Assembly: GCA_902771725.1 (NCBI GenBank)
Contig: CACXXT010000011.1
Span: forward strand, 1-64,000
Reading direction: 5' to 3'
DNA from: an uncultured Bacteroidales bacterium
GTDB taxonomy: Bacteria > Bacteroidota > Bacteroidia > Bacteroidales > Bacteroidaceae
DNA: 64,000 nt
Below the pieces are notes generated by a model, which was not told where the DNA came from, did no database searches, and saw only the letters and a list, made by a program, of their open reading frames with translations. This document shows positions 34,327 through 44,624 of the stretch, in pieces (the stretch's first letter is position 1; every line of letters starts with the position of its first letter). A program made the position numbers and the translations under genes.

Positions 34327-35202
34327 CTAATCACAGGTCGCTCTCAACATACGAGAGCGACCGAATTGGTCGTTGCGCAGGCAGATATCGCCGAAGCCGT
34401 AAGAAAGGAACAGCTGTCGGGTTTCTTCAAAGAGAGCCGCATTTATTTCCACAAACAACCGTCCACCAGGAAGTAACACTCTGCTCGCAAGGTCGGCAAT
34501 GGCACGATAGAAGCGAAGCGGATCCTCATCTGGAACAAAAAGTGCAAGGTGCGGCTCATGGTCCAGCACCGTGGCCTCCATACTTTCGGACTCGGAAGCA
34601 CGAACGTAGGGGGGATTCGCGGTGATGATGGAAAACGGAGCATACGGAGATAAAGAATCTGGAATCGCAGGCCGGAGGATGTCCTGTTTGAAAAATTCAA
34701 TATTCGTTGCTGAAAGAGATGCTGCGTTCTCTCGAGCAACGGCGAGGGCACGTTCGCTGATGTCCACGCCAATGACGTGCATTTGCGGGAAGGCGAGAGC
34801 CAGACTGGTGGCGATACATCCGCTGCCCGTACACAAATCCAGGATGGAACCACCCTGCTCCCTTGTCTTCAGGGAGTCGTCATCGGCGAACTCCCCGATA
34901 GCCCAGCGCACCAGTTCCTCTGTCTCCGGACGCGGTATGAGCACGTCGTTAGTGACCCGAAACCGATGACCAAAGAAGTCAGCGAAGCCCAAAACATACT
35001 GAACAGGCTCCCCGCGAAGCAGTCGAAGTGCAATTTTTTCGAAATCTTTGCGGTCGTCTGCAGATAATGTTGTATCTTTGCCGAGCAAAAGGTCCACTTG
35101 CGAGAGCCCGAAGCGCTCTTCCATAACCAGGCGGACGATGGCTCTGGCCTCGCCGGCACCCCGCTGCGGGGTGAGTTGCGTGATGAGTTCCCGGTAATTC
35201 AC
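34327..35202 (-). CDS. prmC: Release factor glutamine methyltransferase
   Basis: PrmC (HemK) methylates the Gln of the GGQ motif in peptide chain release factors. The 291-residue protein has the N-terminal helical domain (EARAIVRLVMEERFGLS), FFGHRFRVTNDVLIPRPETE (~74), SAM motif DLCTGSGCIATSLALAFP (~120) and catalytic NPPYVRASE (~190). The start is GTG at 35202-35200. The -7 box TATCTTTG lies only four bases before it, so the mRNA would have almost no leader. It is divergent from ribD. Confidence 0.93.
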   Translation of the reverse strand: MNYRELITQLTPQRGAGEARAIVRLVMEERFGLSQVDLLLGKDTTLSADDRKDFEKIALRLLRGEPVQYVLGFADFFGHRFRVTNDVLIPRPETEELVRWAIGEFADDDSLKTREQGGSILDLCTGSGCIATSLALAFPQMHVIGVDISERALAVARENAASLSATNIEFFKQDILRPAIPDSLSPYAPFSIITANPPYVRASESESMEATVLDHEPHLALFVPDEDPLRFYRAIADLASRVLLPGGRLFVEINAALFEETRQLFLSYGFGDICLRNDQFGRSRMLRATCD

Positions 35203-35206
35203 GGCG

Positions 35207-35214
35207 CAAAGATA
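35207..35214 (-). promoter_or_regulatory. -7 box of prmC, almost abutting the start codon
   Basis: TATCTTTG on the minus strand is followed by CGCC and then the GTG start. With transcription starting about 5-8 bases after the box, the message would be leaderless or nearly so. Confidence 0.55.
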
Positions 35215-35369
35215 GCGATTTTGCAGCTAAAAGTGAAAAATGAAATTCAAAAAAAGATAAAAGACCCCGGATTATGCAGATTTAGCAGACGGCGGCATGG
35301 TTTTTGTCGAAAAAAGCAGCAATAAAGAGCCTCCACAATCTGCGTCGTCCGTGGCATTCGTGACAGATT

Positions 35370-36323
35370 ATGACTACCGATGAGAAATATATGTTGCGCT
35401 GCCTGCAACTGGCACGCCATGGCGAATTCACCACAGCGCCCAATCCTATGGTTGGTGCCGTCATTGTCCATGAAGGACGTATCATCGGCGAGGGCTGGCA
35501 CCGTCAGTATGGTGGTCCCCACGCAGAGGTGAATGCTGTCCGGAGCGTACGCCCGGCAGATGAGCCCTTGCTGCGCGAGGCCACAATCTACGTCAGTCTG
35601 GAGCCCTGTTCCCATTGGGGAAAGACGCCACCGTGCGCTGAACTGCTGGTGGAGAAAGGATTCCGCAGGGTGGTCGTCGGTTGCCTGGATCCCAACGAGA
35701 AAGTGGCAGGCCGCGGCATCCGGCGGCTGCGTGAGGCCGGAGCAGAGGTCGTGGTAGGTGTGCTGCAGCAGGAATGCTGGTGGCTGAACCGCAAGTTCAT
35801 GACCTTCCACACGAAGCACCGTCCCTACGTTACCTTGAAGTGGGCACAGAGTGCCGATGGGTTCATCGACCGCCTCCGTCAGAGCCATACCGACGGCGAG
35901 CCTGTTCATTTTTCTTCAGCCTGGACTCAGACCATGGTTCACCGTCTGCGTGCATCCCACGAGGCCATCCTCGTAGGTCGCCGCACCTGGGAGCTGGACC
36001 AGCCAAGCCTGACGACCAGGCTGTGGCCAGGGAAGTCGCCGAGACGGATGGTGCTTGGAGACGGGAAATTGAACGTGGAGGAACGTGCCGGAGAAGGGCA
36101 TTTCGAGGAATACCCCGCAAGCTCCCTTTTCGATGGTCAGTTCTCAAATTGCCAGTCCATTCTCGTCGAGGGGGGAGCCCAGACGCTGCAGTCGTTCATC
36201 GATGCAGACCTCTGGGACGAGGCATTCATCGAGCGTTCAGAGCTGGTCTTGGGCAGCGGAGTAAGGGCTCCTGAATTGAAAACAGAACCTAAAGGGCGCC
36301 CCGTTCACGTTAATTTTGCCTAA
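35370..36323 (+). CDS. ribD: Bifunctional riboflavin deaminase/reductase
   Basis: RibD catalyses the deamination and the reduction that follow GTP cyclohydrolase II in riboflavin synthesis. The N-terminal cytidine-deaminase-like domain has the zinc motifs GGPHAEVNAV (~50) and LEPCSHWGKTPPCAELLV (~75), and PNPMVGAVIV near residue 25. The reductase half starts about residue 148 with YVTLKWAQSADGFID and RASHEAILVGRRTWELDQPS. At 317 residues it is a little shorter than the E. coli protein (367), mainly in the reductase domain, which is common in Bacteroidetes. Confidence 0.92.
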   Translation: MTTDEKYMLRCLQLARHGEFTTAPNPMVGAVIVHEGRIIGEGWHRQYGGPHAEVNAVRSVRPADEPLLREATIYVSLEPCSHWGKTPPCAELLVEKGFRRVVVGCLDPNEKVAGRGIRRLREAGAEVVVGVLQQECWWLNRKFMTFHTKHRPYVTLKWAQSADGFIDRLRQSHTDGEPVHFSSAWTQTMVHRLRASHEAILVGRRTWELDQPSLTTRLWPGKSPRRMVLGDGKLNVEERAGEGHFEEYPASSLFDGQFSNCQSILVEGGAQTLQSFIDADLWDEAFIERSELVLGSGVRAPELKTEPKGRPVHVNFA

Positions 36324-36383
36324 TTAACAAGGCTTTTCGTCACTTTTCGGAACCCAATATTTCGCGCGTGGACAGAAAAGCAG

Positions 36384-36391
36384 TACTTTTG
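36384..36391 (+). promoter_or_regulatory. -7 box of the envelope cluster
   Basis: TACTTTTG followed by CG lies about 28 bases before the DUF6242 gene's ATG and could start the run of genes through murI. Confidence 0.55.
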
Positions 36392-36419
36392 CGTCCGTTT
36401 TCAGCAACAAACGAAGAAA

Positions 36420-37784
36420 ATGAAAAGAACTCACTATATTCTGGCAGTGCTGCTGACGCTCTGCCTCGGCCTCGCCTCCTGCAATAGCAGCGACAGCGAA
36501 GAGGTGGTGCTCAGCGAGCAATGCTACATCAGCGCCTTCAGCCTCGGACAGATGAAGCGCGTCATCAAGACAAAATCATCCAACGGCAACGACAGCACCT
36601 ATCATGTGGCATTCAGCGGTGCACTCTACAAGCTGCTCATCGACCAGCGTACGCAGACCATCAGCAACCGTGATTCCCTGCCCACAGGCACCCGTCTGGA
36701 AGCCGTGCTGGCTACCATCACAGGAACAGGCACGCTGATCTATACCCCAGCCGCCGACACCACGCTCTGGAAGACCTACTCTTCCACCGACAGCATTGAC
36801 TTTACGGAACCTCTCCTCTTCAGGATGTACTCTTCGAGCGGCAAGACATTCCGCGACTACACCCTGAAGCTGAGCGTCCGCACTTCAGAACCTCAAGCCT
36901 ACAGCTGGACCCGCAAGGCAGACCTCCGCCCCGCCAGCGATGAGAACGACGAGGCACGCCTGCTCTTTGCATCGTCACTTCCGGTGGTGTTCTTCAAGGA
37001 TGCCGCCGGCAAGGTCTATGTCGAGAAACTCACCTCGCTGAAGGCAGACGCCTGGACGGAACAGGAATGCACCGGTCTGGGTACGGCAGCGGAGGTGAGA
37101 ACAGCTCAGTACTTCCTCAGTAAGTTCTGGATGAGCTGCGACCAGAAGCTCTACACCTCAGACGATGCCGTGGCCTGGCAGGAAGCGAACACAGAAGGCA
37201 TCACGCCCAAGCAGCTTATTGCTGCCAGCGAGACAGCGCTCTACGTCGCCACAACCAACCCCGACGGCACACCCGCCATTGCCGTTTCCTTCGACGGCAA
37301 CAACTGGAAATTGATGGCAATGGAAGCCGGGGGATTCACGGGTCAGCCTGCTGCCGCCCTCGCCTACGAGCAGGACAACGGCAACCGCCGCGTAGTACTT
37401 CTGGACAACGTCGCCGACGGCGCAGCACCTCTCACCGTCTGGAACCTCCTCGAGGACAGCGGTGAACCTTGGGTTCTCTTCGCCCAAGCCGGGAGCAACG
37501 CCTACCTGCTGCCCGCACAGCAGCATCTGAATATCGTCGAATATGATGGAGACCTCGTGGCGCTGGGCGGCAGACTGCTCGGCGGCGAAGCTTCCACAGC
37601 CCTGCGGAAAGCCTACGTCAGCCATGACAACGGCATCACCTGGAAGGCTGACGACGAGCTCGTACCTCCCACCTCCATTCAAGGCACTACAGGTGCCGTG
37701 GCAGCTGCCAGCACAGCAAACGACATCTGGGTGGTGGCAGGAACTCAGGTGTGGTGCACGCGCAAGAACAGCCTTGGTGAGTGA
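36420..37784 (+). CDS. DUF6242-type lipoprotein
   Basis: The signal ends in the lipobox LASC, then NSSDSEE. The 454-residue product has the N-terminal beta-rich repeat (SFSLGQ-type AFSLGQMKRVIKTKSS, then YHVAFSGALYKLLIDQRTQT) and a C-terminal set of repeats reading like a beta-propeller (YVSHDNGITWKADDELVPPT). Proteins of this family are found in the same position beside the DUF6089 gene in many Bacteroidales. Its role is unknown; envelope location is inferred from the signal. Confidence 0.8.
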   Translation: MKRTHYILAVLLTLCLGLASCNSSDSEEVVLSEQCYISAFSLGQMKRVIKTKSSNGNDSTYHVAFSGALYKLLIDQRTQTISNRDSLPTGTRLEAVLATITGTGTLIYTPAADTTLWKTYSSTDSIDFTEPLLFRMYSSSGKTFRDYTLKLSVRTSEPQAYSWTRKADLRPASDENDEARLLFASSLPVVFFKDAAGKVYVEKLTSLKADAWTEQECTGLGTAAEVRTAQYFLSKFWMSCDQKLYTSDDAVAWQEANTEGITPKQLIAASETALYVATTNPDGTPAIAVSFDGNNWKLMAMEAGGFTGQPAAALAYEQDNGNRRVVLLDNVADGAAPLTVWNLLEDSGEPWVLFAQAGSNAYLLPAQQHLNIVEYDGDLVALGGRLLGGEASTALRKAYVSHDNGITWKADDELVPPTSIQGTTGAVAAASTANDIWVVAGTQVWCTRKNSLGE

Positions 37785-37815
37785 TGAGCCCGAGAACCGA
37801 AACGACGTAACACGG

Positions 37816-38538
37816 ATGAAACGCCTGTTCGCTATACTGACCGCCTGCCTCGCTGCCTGCGCCTCATGGGCACAAGATGGCGAGCTGCTGGAATACCAGC
37901 AGGAAATCGGAGGCGGAGTGGGCATCACGAGCTACCTGGGCGATGCCAGTGGCGGATTCATGTCGCACCCCGGTGTGCTGGGAACGCTCATCTGGCGCAG
38001 GAACCTCAACCAGCGCATGGTCGTGAAGACCAACGCAGCATTCGGTCGCATCAGCGGTAACACCCAGGGACAGTTCGTTCCTACGGACGCGCTGAGCCAC
38101 GATGCCGAGGGAGGAGCTGCAGCAGCTACCATCCGCTTTGGCAGAAACATCGTGGACGTAGGAGCGCAGTTCGAATTCAACTTCCTCGCCTATGGCATAG
38201 GAGCCGGCTACAAGGGACTCTCGCGATGGACTCCTTATTTGATGGCGGGCGCGGGCGTGACGATAGGCCTCGGCGGAGGCACCAAGGCTGCTGCAGGGCT
38301 GAATATCCCCGTAGGACTGGGGTTCCGCTACAAGCTGCGGCCTCGCCTGAACATAGGGCTGGAATGGAACGTACGCTTCACCACCGTCGACCGCCTGGAC
38401 GACGCTCCCGGCCTGACCAAGCTCAACGACCCGCTCGGCATAGAGAGCGGCATGTTCAAGAACAAAGACTGCTACCAGATGATCTACGTCTGCCTGACCT
38501 ACGACATCTCGCCAAAATATAGAAAATGTAATAACTGA
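37816..38538 (+). CDS. DUF6089 / PorG-like outer membrane protein
   Basis: I place the start at the ATG of [20 protein letters not shown], which begins a signal peptide; a longer upstream frame overlaps the previous gene and is not used. The mature part begins with [20 protein letters not shown] and is a beta-barrel of about 220 residues with alternating hydrophobic strands ([34 protein letters not shown]). It resembles PorG, an outer-membrane protein of the type IX secretion machinery, and its homologues sit just upstream of uppS in Bacteroidales. Function as a PorG is inference. Confidence 0.8.
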   Translation: MKRLFAILTACLAACASWAQDGELLEYQQEIGGGVGITSYLGDASGGFMSHPGVLGTLIWRRNLNQRMVVKTNAAFGRISGNTQGQFVPTDALSHDAEGGAAAATIRFGRNIVDVGAQFEFNFLAYGIGAGYKGLSRWTPYLMAGAGVTIGLGGGTKAAAGLNIPVGLGFRYKLRPRLNIGLEWNVRFTTVDRLDDAPGLTKLNDPLGIESGMFKNKDCYQMIYVCLTYDISPKYRKCNN

Positions 38539-38549
38539 AATCCAGCAAC

Positions 38550-39290
38550 ATGGAATTAGATAGAACCCGCATACCCCAGCACATTGCCATCATCATGGAC
38601 GGCAATGGACGATGGGCAAAACAGAAAGGGCTGCCCCGCACGGCAGGCCACGTTCAAGGCGTGGAGACCGTGAAGCGCATTACCGAGGAGTGTACGCGCC
38701 TGGGTGTGAAGTACCTGACTCTCTACACCTTCTCCACCGAGAACTGGAACCGCCCGGCCGAGGAAGTGGCAGCGCTGATGGACCTCTTCCTGAAGAACCT
38801 CGAGGAAGAAATCTTCCAAAAGAACAATGTCCGCTTCCGCGCCATCGGCGACCGCCATCGTCTGCCGCAGGCCGTGCTGAACCGCCTGGAAGAAGTGGAG
38901 CGCAACACCAGCCAGAACGACAAGATGACCATGGTCGTAGCCCTCAGCTACTCCGCACGTTGGGAAATCGCCAACGCCTGCCGCCAGATCTATGTGGACA
39001 TGCAGGCTCCCTGCAACAGCGACAAGGGCGAGTGGGATATCGACGAACGGATGGTTGCCAGGTACATGCAGACCAGCTTCATGCCCGACCCGGAACTGCT
39101 CATCCGCACAGGCGGCGAGCAGCGCGTGAGCAACTACCTGCTCTGGCAGATTGCCTACTCCGAGCTCTACTTCTGCGACACCTTCTGGCCCGATTTCGAC
39201 GAGGAAGCCCTGCACGTGGCCATAGCCGACTTCCAGAGTCGCGAACGCCGATTCGGGAAAACCAGCGAACAAGTAAAAGAACAAGAATGA
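38550..39290 (+). CDS. uppS: Isoprenyl transferase (undecaprenyl diphosphate synthase)
   Basis: The 246-residue cis-prenyltransferase makes the C55 lipid carrier for wall and O-antigen synthesis. [20 protein letters not shown] (~11) holds the catalytic Asp and Arg; [14 protein letters not shown] (~58) and [20 protein letters not shown] (~180) are the other signature motifs. The final TGA overlaps the ATG of bamA (ATGA), implying translational coupling between lipid carrier synthesis and outer-membrane assembly genes. Confidence 0.96.
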   Translation: MELDRTRIPQHIAIIMDGNGRWAKQKGLPRTAGHVQGVETVKRITEECTRLGVKYLTLYTFSTENWNRPAEEVAALMDLFLKNLEEEIFQKNNVRFRAIGDRHRLPQAVLNRLEEVERNTSQNDKMTMVVALSYSARWEIANACRQIYVDMQAPCNSDKGEWDIDERMVARYMQTSFMPDPELLIRTGGEQRVSNYLLWQIAYSELYFCDTFWPDFDEEALHVAIADFQSRERRFGKTSEQVKEQE

Positions 39291-41905
39291 AAAGAATACT
39301 CTACATATTATTCTTACTGCTTCCCCTGAGTGCCCTTGCCCAAATCCAGGAGCGCATCGTCAACCCTGTCATAGACTATCAGCGAACGCCCCAGAAATAC
39401 TACATCGGCGACATAACGGTGGAAGGCGTAAAGAACTACGAAGACTTTGTGCTCATCGGGCTCTCCGGCCTCCAGAAAGGACAGCGCATCACCGTTCCCG
39501 GCGAGGAGATCACCCGTGCCACGCAGCGCTATTGGAAGCATGGCCTCTTCAGCAACGTGTCCATCAAGGCCGACAGCATCGTGGGCGACAGCATCTACCT
39601 GCATATCGTCCTCGCCACGCGTCCCCACATCTCGCAGATCAACTACAACGGCGTGAAGAAGAGTGAGCGCGAGGACCTCGAGAGCAAGCTCGGACTGGTG
39701 AAGGACATGCAGCTCCTGCCTACTTCCCTGCAGACGGCTCGCATCTGGGGTAAGCGCTACTTCGACGACAAGGGCTACAAGAATGCCGAAATCGAATTCG
39801 TGCAGCACGACGACGTCAGCGAACCCGGCAAGGTCATCATCGACGTGAATGTCGACAAGAAGGACAAGGTGAAGGTCAACAGCATCACCGTCCTGGGCAA
39901 CGACGTCCTCCCGATGAAGAAAATCAAGGGCACGCTGTTCAAGAACGGCGCCTTCAAGAAGACCCACGAGCGCGGCAAGCTCAGCAGCTGGTTCCGCTCG
40001 AGGAAGTTCGTGGACAAGAAATGGGCCGAGGACAAGGAACGCCTGATTGAAAAATACAACGAACTCGGCTTCCGCGATGCCCGCATCGTCTACGACAGCG
40101 TACGCCCCCACGACGAGAACTCCGTGGACATCGTCATCCGCGTGGAGGAAGGTCAGAAGTACTACATCCGCAACATCGAATGGGTGGGCAACACGCTCTA
40201 CCCCACCGCCTCCCTCAATGAGATACTGCGCATGAAGAAGGGCGACGTCTACGACCAGACCCTGCTGAAGAAACGTCTCAGCACCGACGACGACGCCATC
40301 GGCAACCTCTACTACAACAATGGCTACCTCTTCTATCAGCTCGACCCCGTGGAAGTGAACATCGTGGGCGACAGCGTGGACCTCGAGATGCGTATCGAGG
40401 AAAACCAGCAGGCCTACATCAGCCACGTGCGCATCAACGGCAACGACCGCGTCTACGAGAATGTCGTCCGCCGCGAGCTGCGCAACAAGCCCGGCGACCT
40501 CTTCTCGAAGGAAGCGCTGGAACGCTCCTACCGCGAGATTGCCTCCATGGGACATTTCGACCCGGAAGCCATCGACTACAAGCTCGACCCGGATCCCGAC
40601 AACGGTACCGTAGACCTCACCTGGAACCTGCAGCCGAAATCCAACGACCAGGTAGAGTTCTCTCTCGGCTACGGACAGACGGGCGTCATCGGAAAGATTG
40701 GCCTGAAGTTCAGCAACTTCTCCCTCGCCAACCTCTTCAACAGAGACGGCCTGCGCCGTGGAGTCATGCCGCAGGGTAATGGCGAGACCTTCAGCATCAG
40801 CGGTCAGACCAACGGACGCTACTACCAGGCCTACAGCATCAACTACCTGAACCCCTGGTTCGGCGGCAAGCGACCCAACTCGCTCTCCTTCTCGGCCTTC
40901 TTCTCCAAGCAGACCGACGTCAGCGACCGCTACTACAACAGCAGCTACTACAATTCCTATTATAACTACCTCTACGGCTACGGCTCCAACTACGGCAACT
41001 ACTACGAGAACTTCTACGACCCCGACAAGTACGTGAAGATCTACGGCTTCTCGCTCGGATGGGGCAAGCGCCTGAGCTGGCCTGACGACTACTTCATGTT
41101 CTCTGCCGACCTCAGCTACACGCGCTACAGCCTCAAGGACTGGGAATACTTCATGATTTCCAACGGAAACTGCAACAACATCAGCCTCAACCTGACCATC
41201 TCCCGCAGTTCCACCCAGAGCCCCATCTACCCGCGCAGCGGCTCGGAGCTCGTCTTCTCCGTGGGTCTGACGCCGCCCTACTCCCTCTGGGACGGCGTGG
41301 ACTACGCCAACCTCGGCACCAACTCCAGCTCCAGCAGCTACATGAGCGAGCTCCAGAGGAAGTACCGCTTCATCGAGTACCACAAGTGGAAGCTCAAGTA
41401 CCGCACCTTCACGGCTCTCGCTCCCGGCGTGAAGTGCCCTGTGCTGATGACCCGCGTGGAGTTCGGACTCCTCGGCAGCTACAACAAGGACAAGAAGTCG
41501 CCCTTCGAGACCTTCTACGTCGGCGGCGACGGCATGAGCGGCTACAGCTACAACTACGCCACCGAGACCATCGGTCTGCGCGGCTATGACAACGGCTCGC
41601 TCACTCCGCGCGGCTACACGGGCTACGCCTACGACCGCTTCACCCTGGAGCTGCGCTACCCGTTCATCCTCACCAACTCCACGAACATCTACGGCCTGGC
41701 ATTCATCGAGGGCGGTAACGCCTGGACGGACATCAGCTCCTTCAACCCCCTGGACATGAAGCGTTCGGCCGGCGCCGGCGTCCGCATCTTCCTCCCCATG
41801 GTGGGTCTGCTCGGTATCGACTGGGCCTATGGCTTCGACAAGGTGTTCGGCAGCAAGTCCTACGGAGGCAGCCAGTTCCACTTCATCCTCGGACAGGAGT
41901 TCTAA
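39287..41905 (+). CDS. bamA: Outer membrane protein assembly factor BamA
   Basis: BamA inserts beta-barrel proteins in the outer membrane. The 872-residue product has a signal peptide ([15 protein letters not shown]), five POTRA domains (for example [60 protein letters not shown]) and a 16-strand barrel ending FHFILGQEF with the terminal aromatic. The conserved lid-loop motif appears as GLRGYDNGS (~763). A Tyr/Asn/Ser-rich stretch ([20 protein letters not shown], ~548) is probably an extracellular loop and unusual for its tyrosine density. I use the ATG overlapping the uppS stop; a longer frame running back over uppS is an artefact. Confidence 0.96.
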   Translation: MKRILYILFLLLPLSALAQIQERIVNPVIDYQRTPQKYYIGDITVEGVKNYEDFVLIGLSGLQKGQRITVPGEEITRATQRYWKHGLFSNVSIKADSIVGDSIYLHIVLATRPHISQINYNGVKKSEREDLESKLGLVKDMQLLPTSLQTARIWGKRYFDDKGYKNAEIEFVQHDDVSEPGKVIIDVNVDKKDKVKVNSITVLGNDVLPMKKIKGTLFKNGAFKKTHERGKLSSWFRSRKFVDKKWAEDKERLIEKYNELGFRDARIVYDSVRPHDENSVDIVIRVEEGQKYYIRNIEWVGNTLYPTASLNEILRMKKGDVYDQTLLKKRLSTDDDAIGNLYYNNGYLFYQLDPVEVNIVGDSVDLEMRIEENQQAYISHVRINGNDRVYENVVRRELRNKPGDLFSKEALERSYREIASMGHFDPEAIDYKLDPDPDNGTVDLTWNLQPKSNDQVEFSLGYGQTGVIGKIGLKFSNFSLANLFNRDGLRRGVMPQGNGETFSISGQTNGRYYQAYSINYLNPWFGGKRPNSLSFSAFFSKQTDVSDRYYNSSYYNSYYNYLYGYGSNYGNYYENFYDPDKYVKIYGFSLGWGKRLSWPDDYFMFSADLSYTRYSLKDWEYFMISNGNCNNISLNLTISRSSTQSPIYPRSGSELVFSVGLTPPYSLWDGVDYANLGTNSSSSSYMSELQRKYRFIEYHKWKLKYRTFTALAPGVKCPVLMTRVEFGLLGSYNKDKKSPFETFYVGGDGMSGYSYNYATETIGLRGYDNGSLTPRGYTGYAYDRFTLELRYPFILTNSTNIYGLAFIEGGNAWTDISSFNPLDMKRSAGAGVRIFLPMVGLLGIDWAYGFDKVFGSKSYGGSQFHFILGQEF

Positions 41906-41955
41906 AACATACAGGAGTTCTAAATTGCAATATTCTTGAAACTGAAACATAGAAA

Positions 41956-42483
41956 ATGGATATGAAAAAACTATTTATCTTGCTGCTGGCCGTATGCGCT
42001 CTCGGCCTGAGCCAGCCCGTTCACGCACAGAAATTTGTGCTCATCGACATGGAATATATCCTGAAGAATATCCCCGCCTTCGAGCGCGCCAACGAACAGC
42101 TCAACCAGATCTCCCGCAAGTGGCAGGCTGAGGTCGAAGCCCTGAATGCCGAAGCCAAGCAGCTCTACAAGACCTACCAGGCCGAAGCCGTCTTCCTCAG
42201 CGCCGAGCAGAAGCAGGAACGCGAGGGCAACATCGTGAGCAAGGAGAAGGAAGCCGCAGACCTGAAGAAGAAGTACTTCGGTCCCCAGGGAGAACTCTTC
42301 AAGAAGCGCGAGAGCCTCATGGCTCCCATCAACGACGAGATCTACACCGCCGTGAAGGACATCTGCGAGAACAAAGGCTACAGCCTCGTCCTCGACCGCG
42401 CCTCCGACGCAGGCATCATCTTCGCATCACCGAAAATCGACATCTCCTCCGAGGTGCTCCAGAAGATGGGCTACGGACAATAA
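41956..42483 (+). CDS. OmpH/Skp family periplasmic chaperone (first copy)
   Basis: The 175-residue protein has a signal peptide (KLFILLLAVCALGLS, cleaved after HAQ) and the OmpH form KFVLIDMEYILKNIPAFERA, then a long coiled coil (residues ~45-120) and the return ENKGYSLVLDRASDAGIIFA. Skp-type trimers hold unfolded outer-membrane proteins on their way to BamA, encoded just upstream. This copy has the longest coiled-coil arms of the three. Confidence 0.9.
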   Translation: MDMKKLFILLLAVCALGLSQPVHAQKFVLIDMEYILKNIPAFERANEQLNQISRKWQAEVEALNAEAKQLYKTYQAEAVFLSAEQKQEREGNIVSKEKEAADLKKKYFGPQGELFKKRESLMAPINDEIYTAVKDICENKGYSLVLDRASDAGIIFASPKIDISSEVLQKMGYGQ

Positions 42484-42541
42484 ACCCAGAGAATCAGAGA
42501 AAAGTAATAAGAACCAATAACAAAACTTCAACAACAAGACA

Positions 42542-43042
42542 ATGAAAAAAATCCTCTTTGCAGCATTCATGCTGCTTGCACCCCTTGCCGCTTCGGCACA
42601 GAAATTCGGCCACTTCAACGCCAGCGAAATCATGGAAGCCATGCCCGAGACAGCCACCATGCGCACCGAACTCCAGGCACTGGCCAAGGTCTACGAAGAC
42701 GACCAGAAGCGCATGCAGGACGAACTCCAGAAGAAAGCCGACGAGTACCAGAAAGAGCAGGCCAACCTCCTCGACAACATGAAGGCCCGCCGCGAGCAGG
42801 AACTCAACGACCTCTACCAGCGTATTCAGCAGAGCGTACAGGACAACCAGCAGGCTTTCCAGAAAGCACAGATGGAGAAGCTCCAGGCCATCCAGGAGAA
42901 GGTGATGGCAGCCGTAAAGAAAGTCGGTGAAGAAGGCGGCTACGTCTACCTCATGGACACCTCCTCCGGCGCTGTACCCTTCATCAACGAGAAGCTGAGC
43001 ACCGACGTCGCTCCTGAAATCAAGAAGGCACTCGGACTCTAA
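42542..43042 (+). CDS. OmpH/Skp family periplasmic chaperone (second copy)
   Basis: A signal peptide (KILFAAFMLLAPLAASAQ) leads a 166-residue protein with KFGHFNASEIMEAMPETATM and a highly charged coiled coil (KADEYQKEQANLLDNMKARR). The C-terminus GGYVYLMDTSSGAVPFINEK closes the body domain. It follows the first copy by 58 bases. Confidence 0.9.
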   Translation: MKKILFAAFMLLAPLAASAQKFGHFNASEIMEAMPETATMRTELQALAKVYEDDQKRMQDELQKKADEYQKEQANLLDNMKARREQELNDLYQRIQQSVQDNQQAFQKAQMEKLQAIQEKVMAAVKKVGEEGGYVYLMDTSSGAVPFINEKLSTDVAPEIKKALGL

Positions 43043-43114
43043 GGCCATACGCCGACAACGCGCAACAACACCTTAAACCCCAAAAATCGCGATATCGCAT
43101 ATAGCTATTCCGAT

Positions 43115-43681
43115 ATGAACACCAGGCAAATCATTCTCTCCCTGTTCCTGGCCCTCGTTCCCTTCTGCGGAACGCAGGCGCAGGAAGAGGGTGTGCGCGT
43201 GCCTCAGTTCGGCTACATCAGCTACAGCGAAGTCTTCCAGCAGATGCCCGAATACCAGAAGGCACAGGAGGACTTTGCAGCCCTGAAGGCCAAGTACGAC
43301 GCCGAGACCACCCGCTCCGAGGACGAATTCCAGCGGAAGTTCGCAGAATTCCTGCAGGGACAGAAGGACTTCCCCGCCAGCATCCTCCAGAAGCGGCAGG
43401 CAGAGCTCCAGGAACTGATGGACAAGAGCGTGACCTTCCGCAAGGAATCCCGCAAACTGCTCCGCCAGGCAGAGGCCGAGCTGCAGAAACCCGTGGCCGA
43501 GAAACTCGACGAAGCCATCAAGGCCGTGGGTGCCGAACTGGGACTCATCTTCGTCCTGAACACCGACGGCAACTCCCTCCCCTTCGTCCATCCCCAGGTG
43601 GGCGTGGACATCACCCAACCCGTGCTCCAGAAGCTCGGTATAGAGAAGGCAGAAGTGCCCGAGGAACGTATTGTGCCGTGA
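43115..43681 (+). CDS. OmpH/Skp family periplasmic chaperone (third copy)
   Basis: The 188-residue product has a signal (LSLFLALVPFCGTQAQ) and the family start VPQFGYISYSEVFQQMPEYQ, a coiled coil with QRKFAEFLQGQKDFPASILQ and the closing LIFVLNTDGNSLPFVHPQVG. Having three OmpH paralogues in a row is more than the usual two in this neighbourhood. Its stop overlaps the GTG start of murI. Confidence 0.9.
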   Translation: MNTRQIILSLFLALVPFCGTQAQEEGVRVPQFGYISYSEVFQQMPEYQKAQEDFAALKAKYDAETTRSEDEFQRKFAEFLQGQKDFPASILQKRQAELQELMDKSVTFRKESRKLLRQAEAELQKPVAEKLDEAIKAVGAELGLIFVLNTDGNSLPFVHPQVGVDITQPVLQKLGIEKAEVPEERIVP

Positions 43682-44517
43682 TACCCATTGGCGTCTTTGA
43701 CAGCGGCTACGGTGGCCTCACAGTACTCCGGGAGATACGTCGCCACCTGCCCGAGTACGACTACCTCTACTTGGGCGACAATGCCCGTGCTCCCTATGGT
43801 CCGCGCAGCTTCGAGCGTGTCTACGAATTCACGCTCCAGGCTGTGCGGCGTCTTTTTGATATGGGCTGTCCGCTGGTCATCCTCGCCTGCAACACCGCCT
43901 CGGCCAAGGCCCTGCGCACCATCCAGCAGCGCGACCTGCCCCATCTGTTCCCCCCTGCCGCAGGCGAGACGCTGCCCTCGCGCAGGGTACTGGGCGTCAT
44001 CCGCCCCACAGCAGAAGTCGTAGGCAGTCTCACACACACGCGCCACATCGGCATCGTGGCCACGCAGGGGACCGTCAGCAGCCGCACCTACGAACTCGAG
44101 ATTGCCAAACTCAGCCCGGATGTCGTGGTGACCGCCCAGGCATGTCCCATGTGGGTCCCCCTCGTAGAAAACCACGAATTCGACAGTCAAGGGGCAGATT
44201 TCTTTGTTCAACGCGACATTCAGCGCCTTATGCAGGCCGACCCGCTCATCGACACCATCATCCTCGGCTGCACCCATTTCCCACTACTATTAAATAAGGT
44301 ACGCGCCTACGCACCCGCGCACGTGCGTTTAATATCCCAGGGAGAGTACGTTGCACGCAGTTTAGGCGACTATTTACACCGCCATCCGGCCATCGACCAG
44401 CCCCTCACGCGCGGCTCCTCCGTCCGCTATCTCACCACGGAGCAACCCGCCTCCTTCTCCGCAGCTGCCACCATATTTGTTGGGCAACCCGTTGAAGCAG
44501 AGCACATTGACCTCTGA
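43678..44517 (+). CDS. murI: Glutamate racemase
   Basis: MurI makes D-glutamate for peptidoglycan. The 279-residue protein shows IGVFDSGYGGLTVLREIRRH at its start, the two catalytic cysteines in LACNTASAKAL (~71) and LGCTHFPLLL (~198), and YLGDNARAPYG (~32). The start codon is GTG, overlapping the third ompH stop by four bases, so it is translated last in the envelope operon. Confidence 0.95.
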   Translation: MIPIGVFDSGYGGLTVLREIRRHLPEYDYLYLGDNARAPYGPRSFERVYEFTLQAVRRLFDMGCPLVILACNTASAKALRTIQQRDLPHLFPPAAGETLPSRRVLGVIRPTAEVVGSLTHTRHIGIVATQGTVSSRTYELEIAKLSPDVVVTAQACPMWVPLVENHEFDSQGADFFVQRDIQRLMQADPLIDTIILGCTHFPLLLNKVRAYAPAHVRLISQGEYVARSLGDYLHRHPAIDQPLTRGSSVRYLTTEQPASFSAAATIFVGQPVEAEHIDL

Positions 44518-44531
44518 AAGGCAAGCGCACT

Positions 44532-44612
44532 ACACCCCCTCCCCAAGCCCCTTCCCCGACCCCTCCCCTGTTAGGGAGGGGGGGACTGGCTGCTTTGGAG
44601 GGGGGAGTCACA
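44532..44612. repeat. GC-rich palindromic intergenic element after murI
   Basis: Runs of CCCCTCCCC on the left and GGAGGGGGG on the right enclose the hairpin CCCTCCCCTGTTAGGGAGGG. It may end the murI message but lacks a good T-run. The style is the same as the insert in the transporter gene at 32250. Confidence 0.6.
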
Positions 44613-44624
44613 CCAGCATCAAAT

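Noticed and set aside
38612..39286. A frame extending bamA upstream by 225 codons over uppS
   Set aside because: It translates uppS out of frame into Arg/Pro-rich text; the signal peptide starts at 39287.
39314..41950. An 878-codon minus-strand ORF
   Set aside because: It is antisense to bamA, which has signal peptide, POTRA domains and barrel; the open antisense frame is a codon-bias effect.
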